Below are positions 1-4,716 of a stretch of DNA of 5,031 nucleotides, in pieces. The notes under the pieces are model-generated. The model worked only from the letters and a program-made list of their open reading frames with translations, was not told the origin of the DNA and ran no database searches. Location of the stretch: the NCBI GenBank assembly GCA_039186015.1, contig JBCDAH010000215.1:1-5031 (forward strand), given 5' to 3'. Each line of letters opens with the position of its first letter. Position 1 is the stretch's first letter. Source of the DNA: JBCBWG01 sp039186015 (GTDB taxonomy: Bacteria > Pseudomonadota > Alphaproteobacteria > Rhizobiales > Hyphomicrobiaceae). The translations under genes were made by a program, and so were the position numbers.

Positions 1-599
1 GCCCTGACAAGATTGACTATGAACCGGCTACCGTTGCCTAGGTTTCCGAGTCAGGCCATCGATAGGTCAACCGCTTTCCAACGATACCTTCCATTGCGGT
101 CTTCGCGCGAAGTTCATCATTGATCCCAAGCCGCACACGATTGTTGTATCGGAAATCGAACTCCGCAAGGTAGCTGTGCAGGTGCTTCTCGGAGCAATGT
201 TGGTACACGCCCTTCATGCCCCGCTTGAAGATGCTGAAATAGCCCTCAACAGTGTTCGTGTGGATTGCCTCGACGTCCTCGTAGCGAACATACTCGTCAG
301 CGCTGTGGTTCACGGTTTGGTGGTCTGCAAAATCGGTTAGCTTCTCGTTGTAGGTCGCAGCATCGTCCGTCATGATCTTGGCTTCACGAGAGATGTTCTC
401 GTTCACGACCTTGATTAGCGTTTCAGCCTTCACGTCAGCTACGTGCTTGCTGCGCACGCTGCCGTCGCGCTCCACTAGGCTCAGCACCGCATGCTTGTGA
501 GCCGTGCCACGGCGCTTGGGCACGCCTTTCTTGCGACCGATGAAGGTTTCATCCGCCTCAACGATGCCGCTACCGCCTTCACCGCCCATCGGAGCCAAC
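1..599 (-). mobile_element. IS1595-family element, 3' part only
   Basis: This is the distal part of an IS1595-family insertion sequence, recognised from the transposase catalytic domain it encodes. Its upstream end was lost where the IS407-type element now begins (the TGACCTGCTCCC end). About 37 bases follow the transposase stop codon before the window edge, so the outer end lies at or beyond base 1 and I could not pair it with an inverted repeat. The missing 5' part of the gene is not found on the far side of the IS407-type element, so this is not a simple insertion: roughly 100 codons plus the left end are gone. The element cannot move on its own. Confidence 0.7.
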
Positions 600-625
600 T
601 GACCTGCTCCCCGTAATGTCCTCAT
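38..625 (-). pseudogene. IS1595-family transposase, N-terminally truncated, with a chimeric start
   Basis: This 195-residue frame is the catalytic half of an IS1595-family (ISXO2-like) DDE transposase, which normally cuts and joins the element ends. Visible residues are D25 in VEADETFIG, D87 in MTDDAATY, and N124, E127 and K134 in HTNTVEGYFSIFKRG. D87 to N124 has 36 residues between, matching the family's DD(36)N-E-K pattern. Full-length relatives have roughly 100 more N-terminal residues with a CxxC zinc-binding module; none is present. About the first eight residues (MRTLRGAG) are encoded by the end of the adjoining IS407-type element; native sequence resumes near QLAPMGGEGG. The ATG lies directly after the OrfB stop codon (TGAATG), so it could be translated by coupling if OrfB is expressed. 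The product should be inactive, because the DNA- and metal-binding N-terminus is absent. The family call is firm; expression is an open question. Confidence 0.85.
600..622 (+). repeat. Terminal inverted repeat of the IS407-type element (OrfB side)
   Basis: It starts TGACCTGCTCCCCGTAATG. The first 12 bases are identical to the inverted copy at 1780-1802, and similarity resumes at TGTCC if small gaps are allowed. The reverse complement of this end encodes the first residues of the chimeric IS1595 frame. Confidence 0.85.
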
Positions 626-1447
626 TCAAAAGTTAGTTCTGTTCATGGTTTGGTCCCATTTGAACCGGGTTGCAAACTGGTAAGGGGTTAGCCCTTTCAG
701 GCTCGAATGCGGGCGGTGGGTGTTATAGGCGATCCTCCATGTTTCGATGAGCCGTCGGGCGTGGGCGTAACTCAGGAAGAGATGCTCGTTAAGGCACTCG
801 TCTCTGAAGCGCCCGATGAAGCTCTCGATGAACGCGTTCTGTTGCGGTTTGCCCGGTTGGATATAATGCCATTCGACTTGCGCATCGCGCTGCCATTTGA
901 GGATGGCATGACTGGTCAGTTCGGTGCCGTTGTCCGAGACAATCATACACGGCCGGCCGCGGTGTTCGACAAGTGCGTCCAGTTCACGGGCAACCCGTAC
1001 GCCCGAGATCGAGTTGTCGGCAATAAGGCTAAGGCACTCGCGGCTGAAGTCATCGATCACGCAGAGAATGCGAAAGCGACGGCCGTCCATCAGCGTGTCG
1101 GATGCAAAGTCCAGGCTCCAACGCTGATTGCACCCCTGCGGGATCGCCATAGGCGCGCGCGTGCCAAGCGCCCGTTTGCGCCCACCTCGACGGCGCATCG
1201 TCAGCCGTTCTTCGCGATAGAGCCGGTAAAGCTTCTTCCAATTGACGTGCACACCCTCGCGTTCGATCAGAATGTGTAGTCGGCGATAACCGAACCGGCG
1301 ATGCTTGCCGGCAAGGTCGCGCAATCGCTGGCGTAGTCCGGCATCGTCGGGACGTGTCGATCGATAGCGATAGACGCGCGGATCAATGCCCGCTAAAGCG
1401 CAGGCGCGACGCTGCGAACAATTCTTTTCCTTGATAGCCCAGCTCAC
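626..1447 (-). CDS. IS3-family (IS407 group) transposase OrfB, DDE catalytic domain
   Basis: OrfB carries the catalytic half of the transposase; the active protein is normally an OrfAB fusion made by -1 frameshifting. Residues of about 30-95 hold the HTH_21-type linker (RFGYRRLHILIEREG). The rve integrase core follows, with D113 (WSLDF), D172 (SDNGTE) and E208 (NAFIESF), 35 residues between the last two, which is the DD(35)E pattern of IS3 elements. The C-terminus has the usual YNTHRPHSSLKGLTPYQF motif. The frame given starts at a GTG without a convincing ribosome binding site. It stays open upstream to the slippery heptamer, so the fusion from the OrfA ATG at 1737 would be 370 residues. The sequence is full length with all catalytic residues, so it is probably functional. 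The stop codon directly abuts the ATG of the truncated IS1595 frame. Confidence 0.93.
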   Translation of the reverse strand: MSWAIKEKNCSQRRACALAGIDPRVYRYRSTRPDDAGLRQRLRDLAGKHRRFGYRRLHILIEREGVHVNWKKLYRLYREERLTMRRRGGRKRALGTRAPMAIPQGCNQRWSLDFASDTLMDGRRFRILCVIDDFSRECLSLIADNSISGVRVARELDALVEHRGRPCMIVSDNGTELTSHAILKWQRDAQVEWHYIQPGKPQQNAFIESFIGRFRDECLNEHLFLSYAHARRLIETWRIAYNTHRPHSSLKGLTPYQFATRFKWDQTMNRTNF

Positions 1448-1470
1448 GGCCTTTCTCCTTGAACCAGGCG

Positions 1471-1737
1471 TCAGAAGTTTTTTCCGAGCATCTCTTTCAG
1501 TGTCGCAACGTCCATCATCTGCTCGGCAAGCAGTTTCTTCAGACGTGCATTCTCATCTTCCAGCGCCTTCAACCGCTTGGCCTCGGACACTTCCATGCCG
1601 CCATACTTGGACCGCCACTTGTAGAACGTCGCGTCCGAGATGCCATGCTTGCGGCACAACTCTGCCGCCGACAGGCCGGCCTGATGCTCCTTCAAAATCC
1701 CGATGATCTGCTCTTCACTAAAACGACTGCGCTTCAT
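1471..1737 (-). CDS. IS3-family (IS407 group) transposase OrfA, helix-turn-helix protein
   Basis: This 88-residue protein binds the IS ends and provides the N-terminal part of the OrfAB transposase. Residues 6-46 (FSEEQIIGIL ... HGISDATFYKWRSKYGG) form the HTH_8-type DNA-binding domain. Residues 48-84 form a coiled coil with L59, L66 and L80 in heptad register, typical of the multimerisation zipper. I place the start at the ATG before KRSRF, because AGGAG lies 7 nt upstream; a TTG five codons earlier lies inside that ribosome binding site. The frame ends GKNF-stop right after the A AAA AAC heptamer, so normal decoding gives free OrfA, usually a regulator of transposition, and slippage gives OrfAB. 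Confidence 0.92.
   Translation of the reverse strand: MKRSRFSEEQIIGILKEHQAGLSAAELCRKHGISDATFYKWRSKYGGMEVSEAKRLKALEDENARLKKLLAEQMMDVATLKEMLGKNF
1477..1483 (-). promoter_or_regulatory. Programmed -1 frameshift site (A AAA AAC) of the IS407-type element
   Basis: On the minus strand the OrfA reading is GGA AAA AAC TTC TGA. This contains the canonical X XXY YYZ slippery heptamer A AAA AAC two codons before the OrfA stop. A one-base backward slip continues as AAA CTT CTG ACG CCT and enters the OrfB frame without a stop. This is the standard expression switch of IS3-family elements. I did not find a strong stimulatory hairpin by eye. Confidence 0.88.
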
Positions 1738-1779
1738 CGTCTGTCTCCTCAAATTGGGAACAGACTAACCCACAAACGC

Positions 1780-1802
1780 GGACAGTTCACGGGAGCAGGT
1801 CA
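1780..1802 (-). repeat. Terminal inverted repeat of the IS407-type element (OrfA side)
   Basis: Read on the minus strand it begins TGACCTGCTCCCGTGAAC, matching the opposite end over its first 12 bases. The OrfA ribosome binding site lies about 45 bases inside this end. Confidence 0.85.
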
Positions 1803-1850
1803 TCAGGAAAGTAGAGCGGCATCCAATGACGTAAACTCATGTCCGGTCAT
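1803..1850 (-). pseudogene. 5' stub of an unidentified gene cut by the IS407-type element
   Basis: A short minus-strand frame of 15 codons (MTGHEFTSLDAALLS) starts at an ATG with an AGAGGAG ribosome binding site 7 nt upstream, a good initiation signal. Its TGA is the last three bases before the IS end, so the original gene probably continued beyond and was cut here. It does not resemble the N-terminus I would expect for the IS1595 transposase across the IS, so the two are probably not halves of one gene. I do not recognise the protein. A chance start site remains possible. Confidence 0.3.
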
Positions 1851-2004
1851 GGTCGGGCTCCTCTAAATTGGTGATTTGACATCTTCACTCTAGAGAACTG
1901 CCACTCGGCCCTGACCGCCTGCCTGAGCCATAATCCTCCACAGGCAGTGAGGGCCTCCGATACGAATGTTCCTGATGTGCTATGGCTCTGAGTGTCTCGC
2001 ACGA

Positions 2005-2137
2005 CCAACACACTAATTGGGCCATGTTGATAACGGACGCGAAAAACTCGTCCGCTGTTCTGTAGCTGCGCGAACAGTGTGATGATGCAACCAACCGCGC
2101 GCTCAAACGATTTGTAGTTCCCGAGTATTTTGTGTCG
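2005..2137 (-). pseudogene. Probable decayed IS5-family transposase C-terminus
   Basis: Two minus-strand frames together resemble the end of an IS5-family (IS427-like) transposase. One gives RHKILGNYKSFERAV, recalling the family's R.RIE..F..LK.FR.VATRYD block. The other gives YRTADEFFASVINMAQLVCW followed by SCETLRA, recalling YDK.A.NFLASV.LAA..IWLR.YES. The switch of frame between the two blocks and the altered residues mean at least one indel and substantial decay. No catalytic residues can be assigned apart from the general position of the E-containing block, where the glutamate is not preserved. This rests on remembered family patterns, not an alignment, so it is tentative. Confidence 0.38.
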
Positions 2138-2216
2138 ACAATTCAAGCGCGGCAAAGCTAAACATGTAGGGCCCCCTTGATGGCCAAACCACTGCCGCGA
2201 ACATTGACCTTCAAAC

Positions 2217-2243
2217 TGAACCGCCCCGGGTTTGTCGGAGGCT
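2217..2243 (+). repeat. Left terminal inverted repeat of the IS3-family element
   Basis: It matches the right end at 22 of 27 positions: TGAACCGCCCCGGG identical, five of the next six bases different, then GGAGGCT identical. Confidence 0.9.
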
Positions 2244-2266
2244 CCAACTCTTGAGAGACTGGAGCC

Positions 2267-2599
2267 ATGGAGAATCGCAGAACATCCCCGAAGTACGCAC
2301 CAGAGGTGCGTGAGCGCGCGGTGCGCATGGTTTTTGATCATGCCGGCGAGTACCCGTCGCAGTGTGCGGCCATCGAGTCGGTTGCAGCCAAGATCGGTTG
2401 CGCCGCGCAGACGCTGCATAACTGGGTGCGACAGGCTGAGCGCGATGCAGGTCAGCGTGCCGGCTTGACCACTGACGACCGTGAACGCCTGAAGGCGCTC
2501 GAACGTGAGAACCGAGAGCTGCGCCAGGCCAATGAGATCCTGCGCAAGGCATCAGCATATTTTGCGCAGGCGGAGTTCGACCGCCGACCGAAGTCATGA
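2267..2599 (+). CDS. IS3-family transposase OrfA, helix-turn-helix protein
   Basis: The 110-residue product is the DNA-binding subunit of an IS3-family transposase. Residues 9-57 (KYAPEVRERAVRMV through QTLHNWVRQAE) form the HTH_Tnp_1 domain. Residues 71-100 (DRERLKALERENRELRQANE...) form a charged coiled coil for multimerisation. The length is normal for the family. The ATG has GAGAG 9 nt upstream; the closer GGAG is only 2 nt away and too near. Its stop overlaps the OrfB start as ATGA. Unlike the IS407-type element I see no canonical slippery heptamer near the end, only a TTTT run around 2560-2563, so OrfB may depend on translational coupling or a non-canonical slip. Confidence 0.93.
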   Translation: MENRRTSPKYAPEVRERAVRMVFDHAGEYPSQCAAIESVAAKIGCAAQTLHNWVRQAERDAGQRAGLTTDDRERLKALERENRELRQANEILRKASAYFAQAEFDRRPKS

Positions 2600-3498
2600 T
2601 CCGCTTCGTCGATGCGTACCGCGAGGAGCACGGGGTCGAGCCGATCTGCCGTGTCATCAAGATCGCCCCGTCAACGTACCACGCTCATGCGCATCGGCGT
2701 GCGAACCCGGAGGCGGCGCCGGATCGTGTTCGCCGGGATGCGCGATTGCGACCCGAGATCCAAAGGGTTTTCGATGAGAACTACCGCGTTTATGGCGCGC
2801 GCAAGGTCTGGCGGCAGCTCTTGCGCGAAGGACATACGGTGGCCCGATGCACCGTGGAGCGGTTGATGCATTCGATGGGTTTACAAGGGGCGATCCGTGG
2901 CAAACGGGTCCGCACCACGATCCCATACAAGGCCGCGCCTTGTCCGCGCGATCACGTCAACCGGCAGTTCCAGCCACCAAGTCCAAACACGCTGTGGGTG
3001 TCCGACTTCACCTACGTCGCGACATGGCAGGGCTTCGTCTATGTGGCGTTGGTCATCGACGCCTACGCCCGCCGGATTGTCGGCTGGCGCGTCAGCCGGA
3101 CCGCACACGCAGGCTTCGTATTGGACGCCTTGGAACAGGCTCTGTACGATCGTCGCCCTGTCGGTGGCGGGCTGGTCCATCACTCCGATCGCGGCGTGCA
3201 GTACGTCTCGATCAAGTACACCGAGCGCTTGGCCGAAGCCGGCCTCGTACCGTCCGTTGGCAGCGTCGGCGATAGCTACGACAACGCCCTCGCCGAGACG
3301 ATCAACGGGCTCTACAAAGCCGAAGTCATCCATCGGCGTGGGCCGTGGCGTTCTCTGGAAGCCGTCGAGTTCGCGACGCTGGAATGGGTCGACTGGTTCA
3401 ACAATCGCCGCCTGCTCTCATCAATCGGCAACGTCCCGCCAGCTGAAGCGGAAGCGGCCTACTACACCAGCATGGAGGACTGTAAAATCGCCACCTGA
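2596..3498 (+). CDS. IS3-family transposase OrfB, DDE catalytic domain
   Basis: The 300-residue protein holds the catalytic domain. Residues 46-105 form the HTH_21 region (YRVYGARKVWRQLLREG). The rve core follows, with D137 (LWVSDFTYV), D198 (HHSDRGVQY) and E234 (DNALAETINGLYK), 35 residues between the last two. The C-terminus has EWVDWFNNRRLLSSIGNVPPAEAE, the usual IS3 ending. No frameshift or stop interrupts it, so with OrfA this copy could be active. The ATG sits inside the OrfA stop context (ATGA) in the -1 frame. The frame also stays open for several codons upstream, as expected if an OrfAB fusion is made. Confidence 0.95.
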   Translation: MIRFVDAYREEHGVEPICRVIKIAPSTYHAHAHRRANPEAAPDRVRRDARLRPEIQRVFDENYRVYGARKVWRQLLREGHTVARCTVERLMHSMGLQGAIRGKRVRTTIPYKAAPCPRDHVNRQFQPPSPNTLWVSDFTYVATWQGFVYVALVIDAYARRIVGWRVSRTAHAGFVLDALEQALYDRRPVGGGLVHHSDRGVQYVSIKYTERLAEAGLVPSVGSVGDSYDNALAETINGLYKAEVIHRRGPWRSLEAVEFATLEWVDWFNNRRLLSSIGNVPPAEAEAAYYTSMEDCKIAT

Positions 3499-3510
3499 CT
3501 CAAACGAAAC

Positions 3511-3537
3511 AGCCTCCGGTGTTCCCGGGGCGGTTCA
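3511..3537 (-). repeat. Right terminal inverted repeat of the IS3-family element
   Basis: Read on the minus strand it starts TGAACCGCCCCGGGAACACC and pairs with the left end at 22 of 27 positions. The OrfB stop lies 12 bases before it. Confidence 0.9.
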
Positions 3538-3661
3538 ATCAGCTCGAGCGCTTGGGTCGAGAGATAAACAACTTGCGCTTGTCCATTCTTGGTTCGCCCT
3601 TCATCTACTCGGACGCCTCGTGCAATTGTTTCGCCGGGAATTAGCCATTCAGCTTGATCTA
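3538..3661 (-). pseudogene. Tyrosine recombinase (integrase) fragment, split by IS630 and cut by the IS3-family element
   Basis: The minus-strand frame reads EWLIPGETIARGVRVDEG and then RTKNGQAQVVYLSTQALEL. The second part fits the TKNG...VvyLs..a..l beta-hairpin region that follows the first catalytic arginine in phage-type tyrosine recombinases (relatives have patterns like RLEPGTTKNGEGRxVYLT). If the IS630 copy and one TA are removed, the same frame continues without a stop into 4717-4780, giving about 62 open codons ending in ..FLKQRTRCALDQAEW. The catalytic His-x-x-Arg and Tyr segments would lie past the IS3-family end and are absent from 2216 downward, so the gene is broken. Integrases commonly mark genomic islands. 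The family call rests on one short region. Confidence 0.55.
3660..3661. repeat. TA target duplication, low-coordinate side of the IS630-family element
   Basis: IS630-family elements insert at TA and duplicate it. TA is present here and at 4715-4716, each directly outside the inverted repeat. The original site reads CTAG, a common target context for the family. Confidence 0.85.
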
Positions 3662-3687
3662 GAGTCTATCCGTCTCAAGTTGAAGCG
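3662..3687 (+). repeat. Terminal inverted repeat of the IS630-family element (3' side of the transposase gene)
   Basis: GAGTCTATCCGTCTCAAG and the following bases match the opposite end at 20 of 26 positions. The transposase stop codon (TGA) lies inside this repeat. Confidence 0.88.
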
Positions 3688-4620
3688 TATCCGGCGTTTT
3701 GCAGGTAGCGTCGGCATTCGTCCGGTGCAAAGTGCTGGAGGATTTGACCTGCGCTCTGCCATGTTTGGGCGATGGTTCGCGCATCGACCTTGCGCAGCAA
3801 CGTTTTCAGTTTAGCGAAGACTTGCTCGATTGGGTTCAGATCGGGCGAGTAGGCTGGCAGGAACAGCAGGCGCGCGCCCGCGTCGCGCACGGCCTGGCGT
3901 GCAGCCTTGCCTTTGTGCGATCCGAGATTGTCGAGGACGACGACGTCGCCCGGCTTGAGCGTCGGGATGAGCACCTCGGTGACGTATCTGAAGAACCACT
4001 CGCCGTTCATGGCACCGTCGATGACGAATGGTGCTGTCAGGCGGTCAGCACGCAGGGCTGCAATGAACGTCAACGTTTTCCAGTTGCCATGCGGAACCGG
4101 CGCTTCGAGAGCGCAGGCACGCGGCGACCACCCCCGCAGCCGCGTCATGTTCGTCTTGATCCATGTCTCATCGATGAAGACGAGGCGGTCAGGGTCGATC
4201 TTCAGACAGTGCCTGATCCAGCGCTCTCTGCGCCGCTTCACGTCGGGCCGCGAGCGCTCCGTTGCGATCAATGTTTTTTTTGAAGGTCAGGTTTTCGCGA
4301 CGCAGCATCCGCCAGACCGTGTCACGCGCCACGCGAATGCCGCGTACGGCCTCTAGTTCAGCAACAATCTCGTCGATGGTGAGATCCGGCTTTTCAACGA
4401 TACGCGACAAGATCCAGGTGCGTTCGCCGGCGAGGCGGTCATGGCGTTTGCCGCCCATCGGCTTTGGCGCAGCGGAACCGGTGGTGCGGGCGCGCTGAGA
4501 CCACTTCACGGCCGAGGCAATGCTGACATTGAAACGGGCGGCGGCTTCGCGCACGCTGGCTCCGGCGAAAATCGCATCCACCACACGCTTGCGAAGATCA
4601 ATCGAATAGGCTGCTGGCAT
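3675..4620 (-). CDS. IS630-family transposase, read in two frames across an A8 run
   Basis: Two minus-strand frames make one 314-residue IS630 transposase when a single A is skipped in the eight-A run at 4274-4281 (TTC AAA AAA [A] ACA TTG ATC). The N-terminal part has the helix-turn-helix at residues 5-48 (YSIDLRKRVVDAIFAG..VREAAARFNVS) and a second winged-helix segment to about 115. The C-terminal part, open from 4271 to 3675, carries the DDE_3 domain: D150 (VFIDETW), D230 (VVLDNLGSHK) and E265 (YSPDLNPIEQ) in fused numbering, with 34 residues between the last two (DD34E, typical of IS630). The fusion point FKK-TLIATERSRPDV matches the usual family sequence, so nothing is missing. The break may be a one-base insertion in a homopolymer, making a pseudogene, or a site of programmed or transcriptional slippage. 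The start at 4620 is supported by AGGAGG 9 nt upstream. Confidence 0.88.
4189..4620 (-). CDS. Zero-frame product of the IS630 transposase gene (DNA-binding half)
   Basis: Without slippage, translation from the same ATG gives 143 residues. Residues 1-115 are the helix-turn-helix and winged-helix DNA-binding region; residues 116-143 (NIDRNGALAARREAAQ..) are out-of-frame tail. If stable, it could bind the IS ends without cutting, as an inhibitor, but that is inference by analogy with truncated transposases of other families. Confidence 0.7.
   Translation of the reverse strand: MPAAYSIDLRKRVVDAIFAGASVREAAARFNVSIASAVKWSQRARTTGSAAPKPMGGKRHDRLAGERTWILSRIVEKPDLTIDEIVAELEAVRGIRVARDTVWRMLRRENLTFKKNIDRNGALAARREAAQRALDQALSEDRP
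4274..4281 (-). promoter_or_regulatory. A8 homopolymer at the IS630 frame junction, possible slippage site
   Basis: The minus strand reads TTC AAAAAAAA CATTG. Seven A would give one continuous transposase frame; eight A put the halves out of frame. Runs of this length are known slippage sites for RNA polymerase and DNA polymerase, so a fraction of transcripts lacking one A would restore the full protein. Confidence 0.6.
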
Positions 4621-4650
4621 AGATGCTGGCCTCCTCTCCAGCCAGCATCT
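4621..4650 (-). promoter_or_regulatory. Perfect hairpin with the Shine-Dalgarno sequence in its loop, before the IS630 transposase start
   Basis: Arms AGATGCTGGC and GCCAGCATCT form a perfect 10-bp stem around a 10-base loop. On the transcript (minus) strand the loop reads TGGAGAGGAG, which holds the ribosome binding site; the last G of AGGAGG is the first base of the 3' arm. The ATG follows the 3' arm with no gap. The folded RNA would display the Shine-Dalgarno sequence in the loop but place a stable stem between it and the start codon, so it could modulate translation. As DNA it could instead be a protein-binding palindrome. Confidence 0.7.
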
Positions 4651-4688
4651 TGAATCACTGTTCGCCCAACCTGTGAATTCTAAGGCAC

Positions 4689-4714
4689 CGATTCAATCTG
4701 ACGCGGATGGACTC
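4689..4714 (-). repeat. Terminal inverted repeat of the IS630-family element (5' side of the transposase gene)
   Basis: Read on the minus strand it starts GAGTCCATCCGCGTCAGA and matches the opposite end at 20 of 26 positions. A 7-base inverted repeat (TTGAATC / GATTCAA) lies between this end and the hairpin. Confidence 0.88.
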
Positions 4715-4716
4715 TA
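4715..4716. repeat. TA target duplication, high-coordinate side of the IS630-family element
   Basis: It is the second copy of the TA dinucleotide, directly outside the inverted repeat, within ACTCTAGAGC. Confidence 0.85.

Larger units (their letters stand above)
600..1802 (-). mobile_element. IS3-family insertion sequence, IS407 group, complete
   Basis: The element is 1203 bp, the usual size for the group. Its ends are TGACCTGCTCCC at the low-coordinate side and the reverse complement of the same 12 bases at the other, with the TG...CA termini of IS3-family elements. It carries OrfA and OrfB with a frameshift heptamer between them, and neither frame is broken, so it looks able to make transposase. 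IS407-group elements normally duplicate 4 bp of target. Here the flanks read CAAC and TCAG on the plus strand, so no duplication is present. Together with the missing half of the neighbouring IS1595 gene, this suggests a deletion or recombination at one or both ends after insertion. Confidence 0.93.
1803..2216. other. Inter-IS segment without an intact gene
   Basis: These 414 bases lie between the two IS3-family elements and contain only the gene stub next to the IS407-type end and a probable decayed transposase C-terminus near 2005-2137. Longer open frames on the minus strand run into the neighbouring element antisense to its OrfA and have no ribosome binding site. Neither border shows a target duplication, so the segment is a leftover of rearranged accessory DNA. 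I saw no RNA gene or clear terminator. Confidence 0.6.
2217..3537 (+). mobile_element. IS3-family insertion sequence, probably IS51-like group, complete
   Basis: The element is 1321 bp and bounded by 27-bp inverted repeats starting TGAACCGCCCCGGG, with TG...CA termini. It encodes intact OrfA and OrfB. The subgroup is my recollection from the end sequence and OrfB style and is less certain than the family. The expected 3-bp target duplication is absent: AAC precedes the left end and ATC follows the right end. Minus-strand sequence on the right flank is integrase-like, while that on the left flank is not, which suggests that one flank was exchanged or deleted. Confidence 0.93.
3662..4714 (-). 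mobile_element. IS630-family insertion sequence, full length
   Basis: The element is 1053 bp with 26-bp terminal inverted repeats beginning GAGTC(T/C)ATCCG and a TA on each side, the hallmark of this Tc1/mariner-related family. It encodes one transposase split into two frames. The clean TA duplication shows a simple insertion with no later rearrangement at its ends. It interrupts the integrase-like remnant, so it arrived after that gene was present. Confidence 0.93.

Noticed and set aside
707..1279. Long plus-strand open frame opposite OrfB of the IS407-type element
   Set aside because: It is antisense to a full-length transposase with all catalytic residues; the open frame is a by-product of GC-rich coding sequence.
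1887..1895. ACTCTAGAG, identical to the outer junction of the IS630 element at 4711-4719, considered as a second IS630 end or target
   Set aside because: Similarity stops after nine bases; the inner sequence does not match the IS630 inverted repeat. CTAG-containing octamers can recur by chance.
1847..2419. 190-codon minus-strand frame through the inter-IS segment
   Set aside because: It starts antisense to OrfA inside the IS3-family element and crosses the IS border. No ribosome binding site; only a short part may be an old transposase remnant.
2214..3540. AAC/ATC flanks as a degraded 3-bp target duplication
   Set aside because: Two matches of three bases are expected often by chance and the flanks do not otherwise agree.
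2897..3814. 305-codon plus-strand frame overlapping OrfB of the second IS3-family element
   Set aside because: It overlaps a confident OrfB in another frame, has low-complexity Ser/Arg/Thr composition and runs through the IS end into unrelated sequence.
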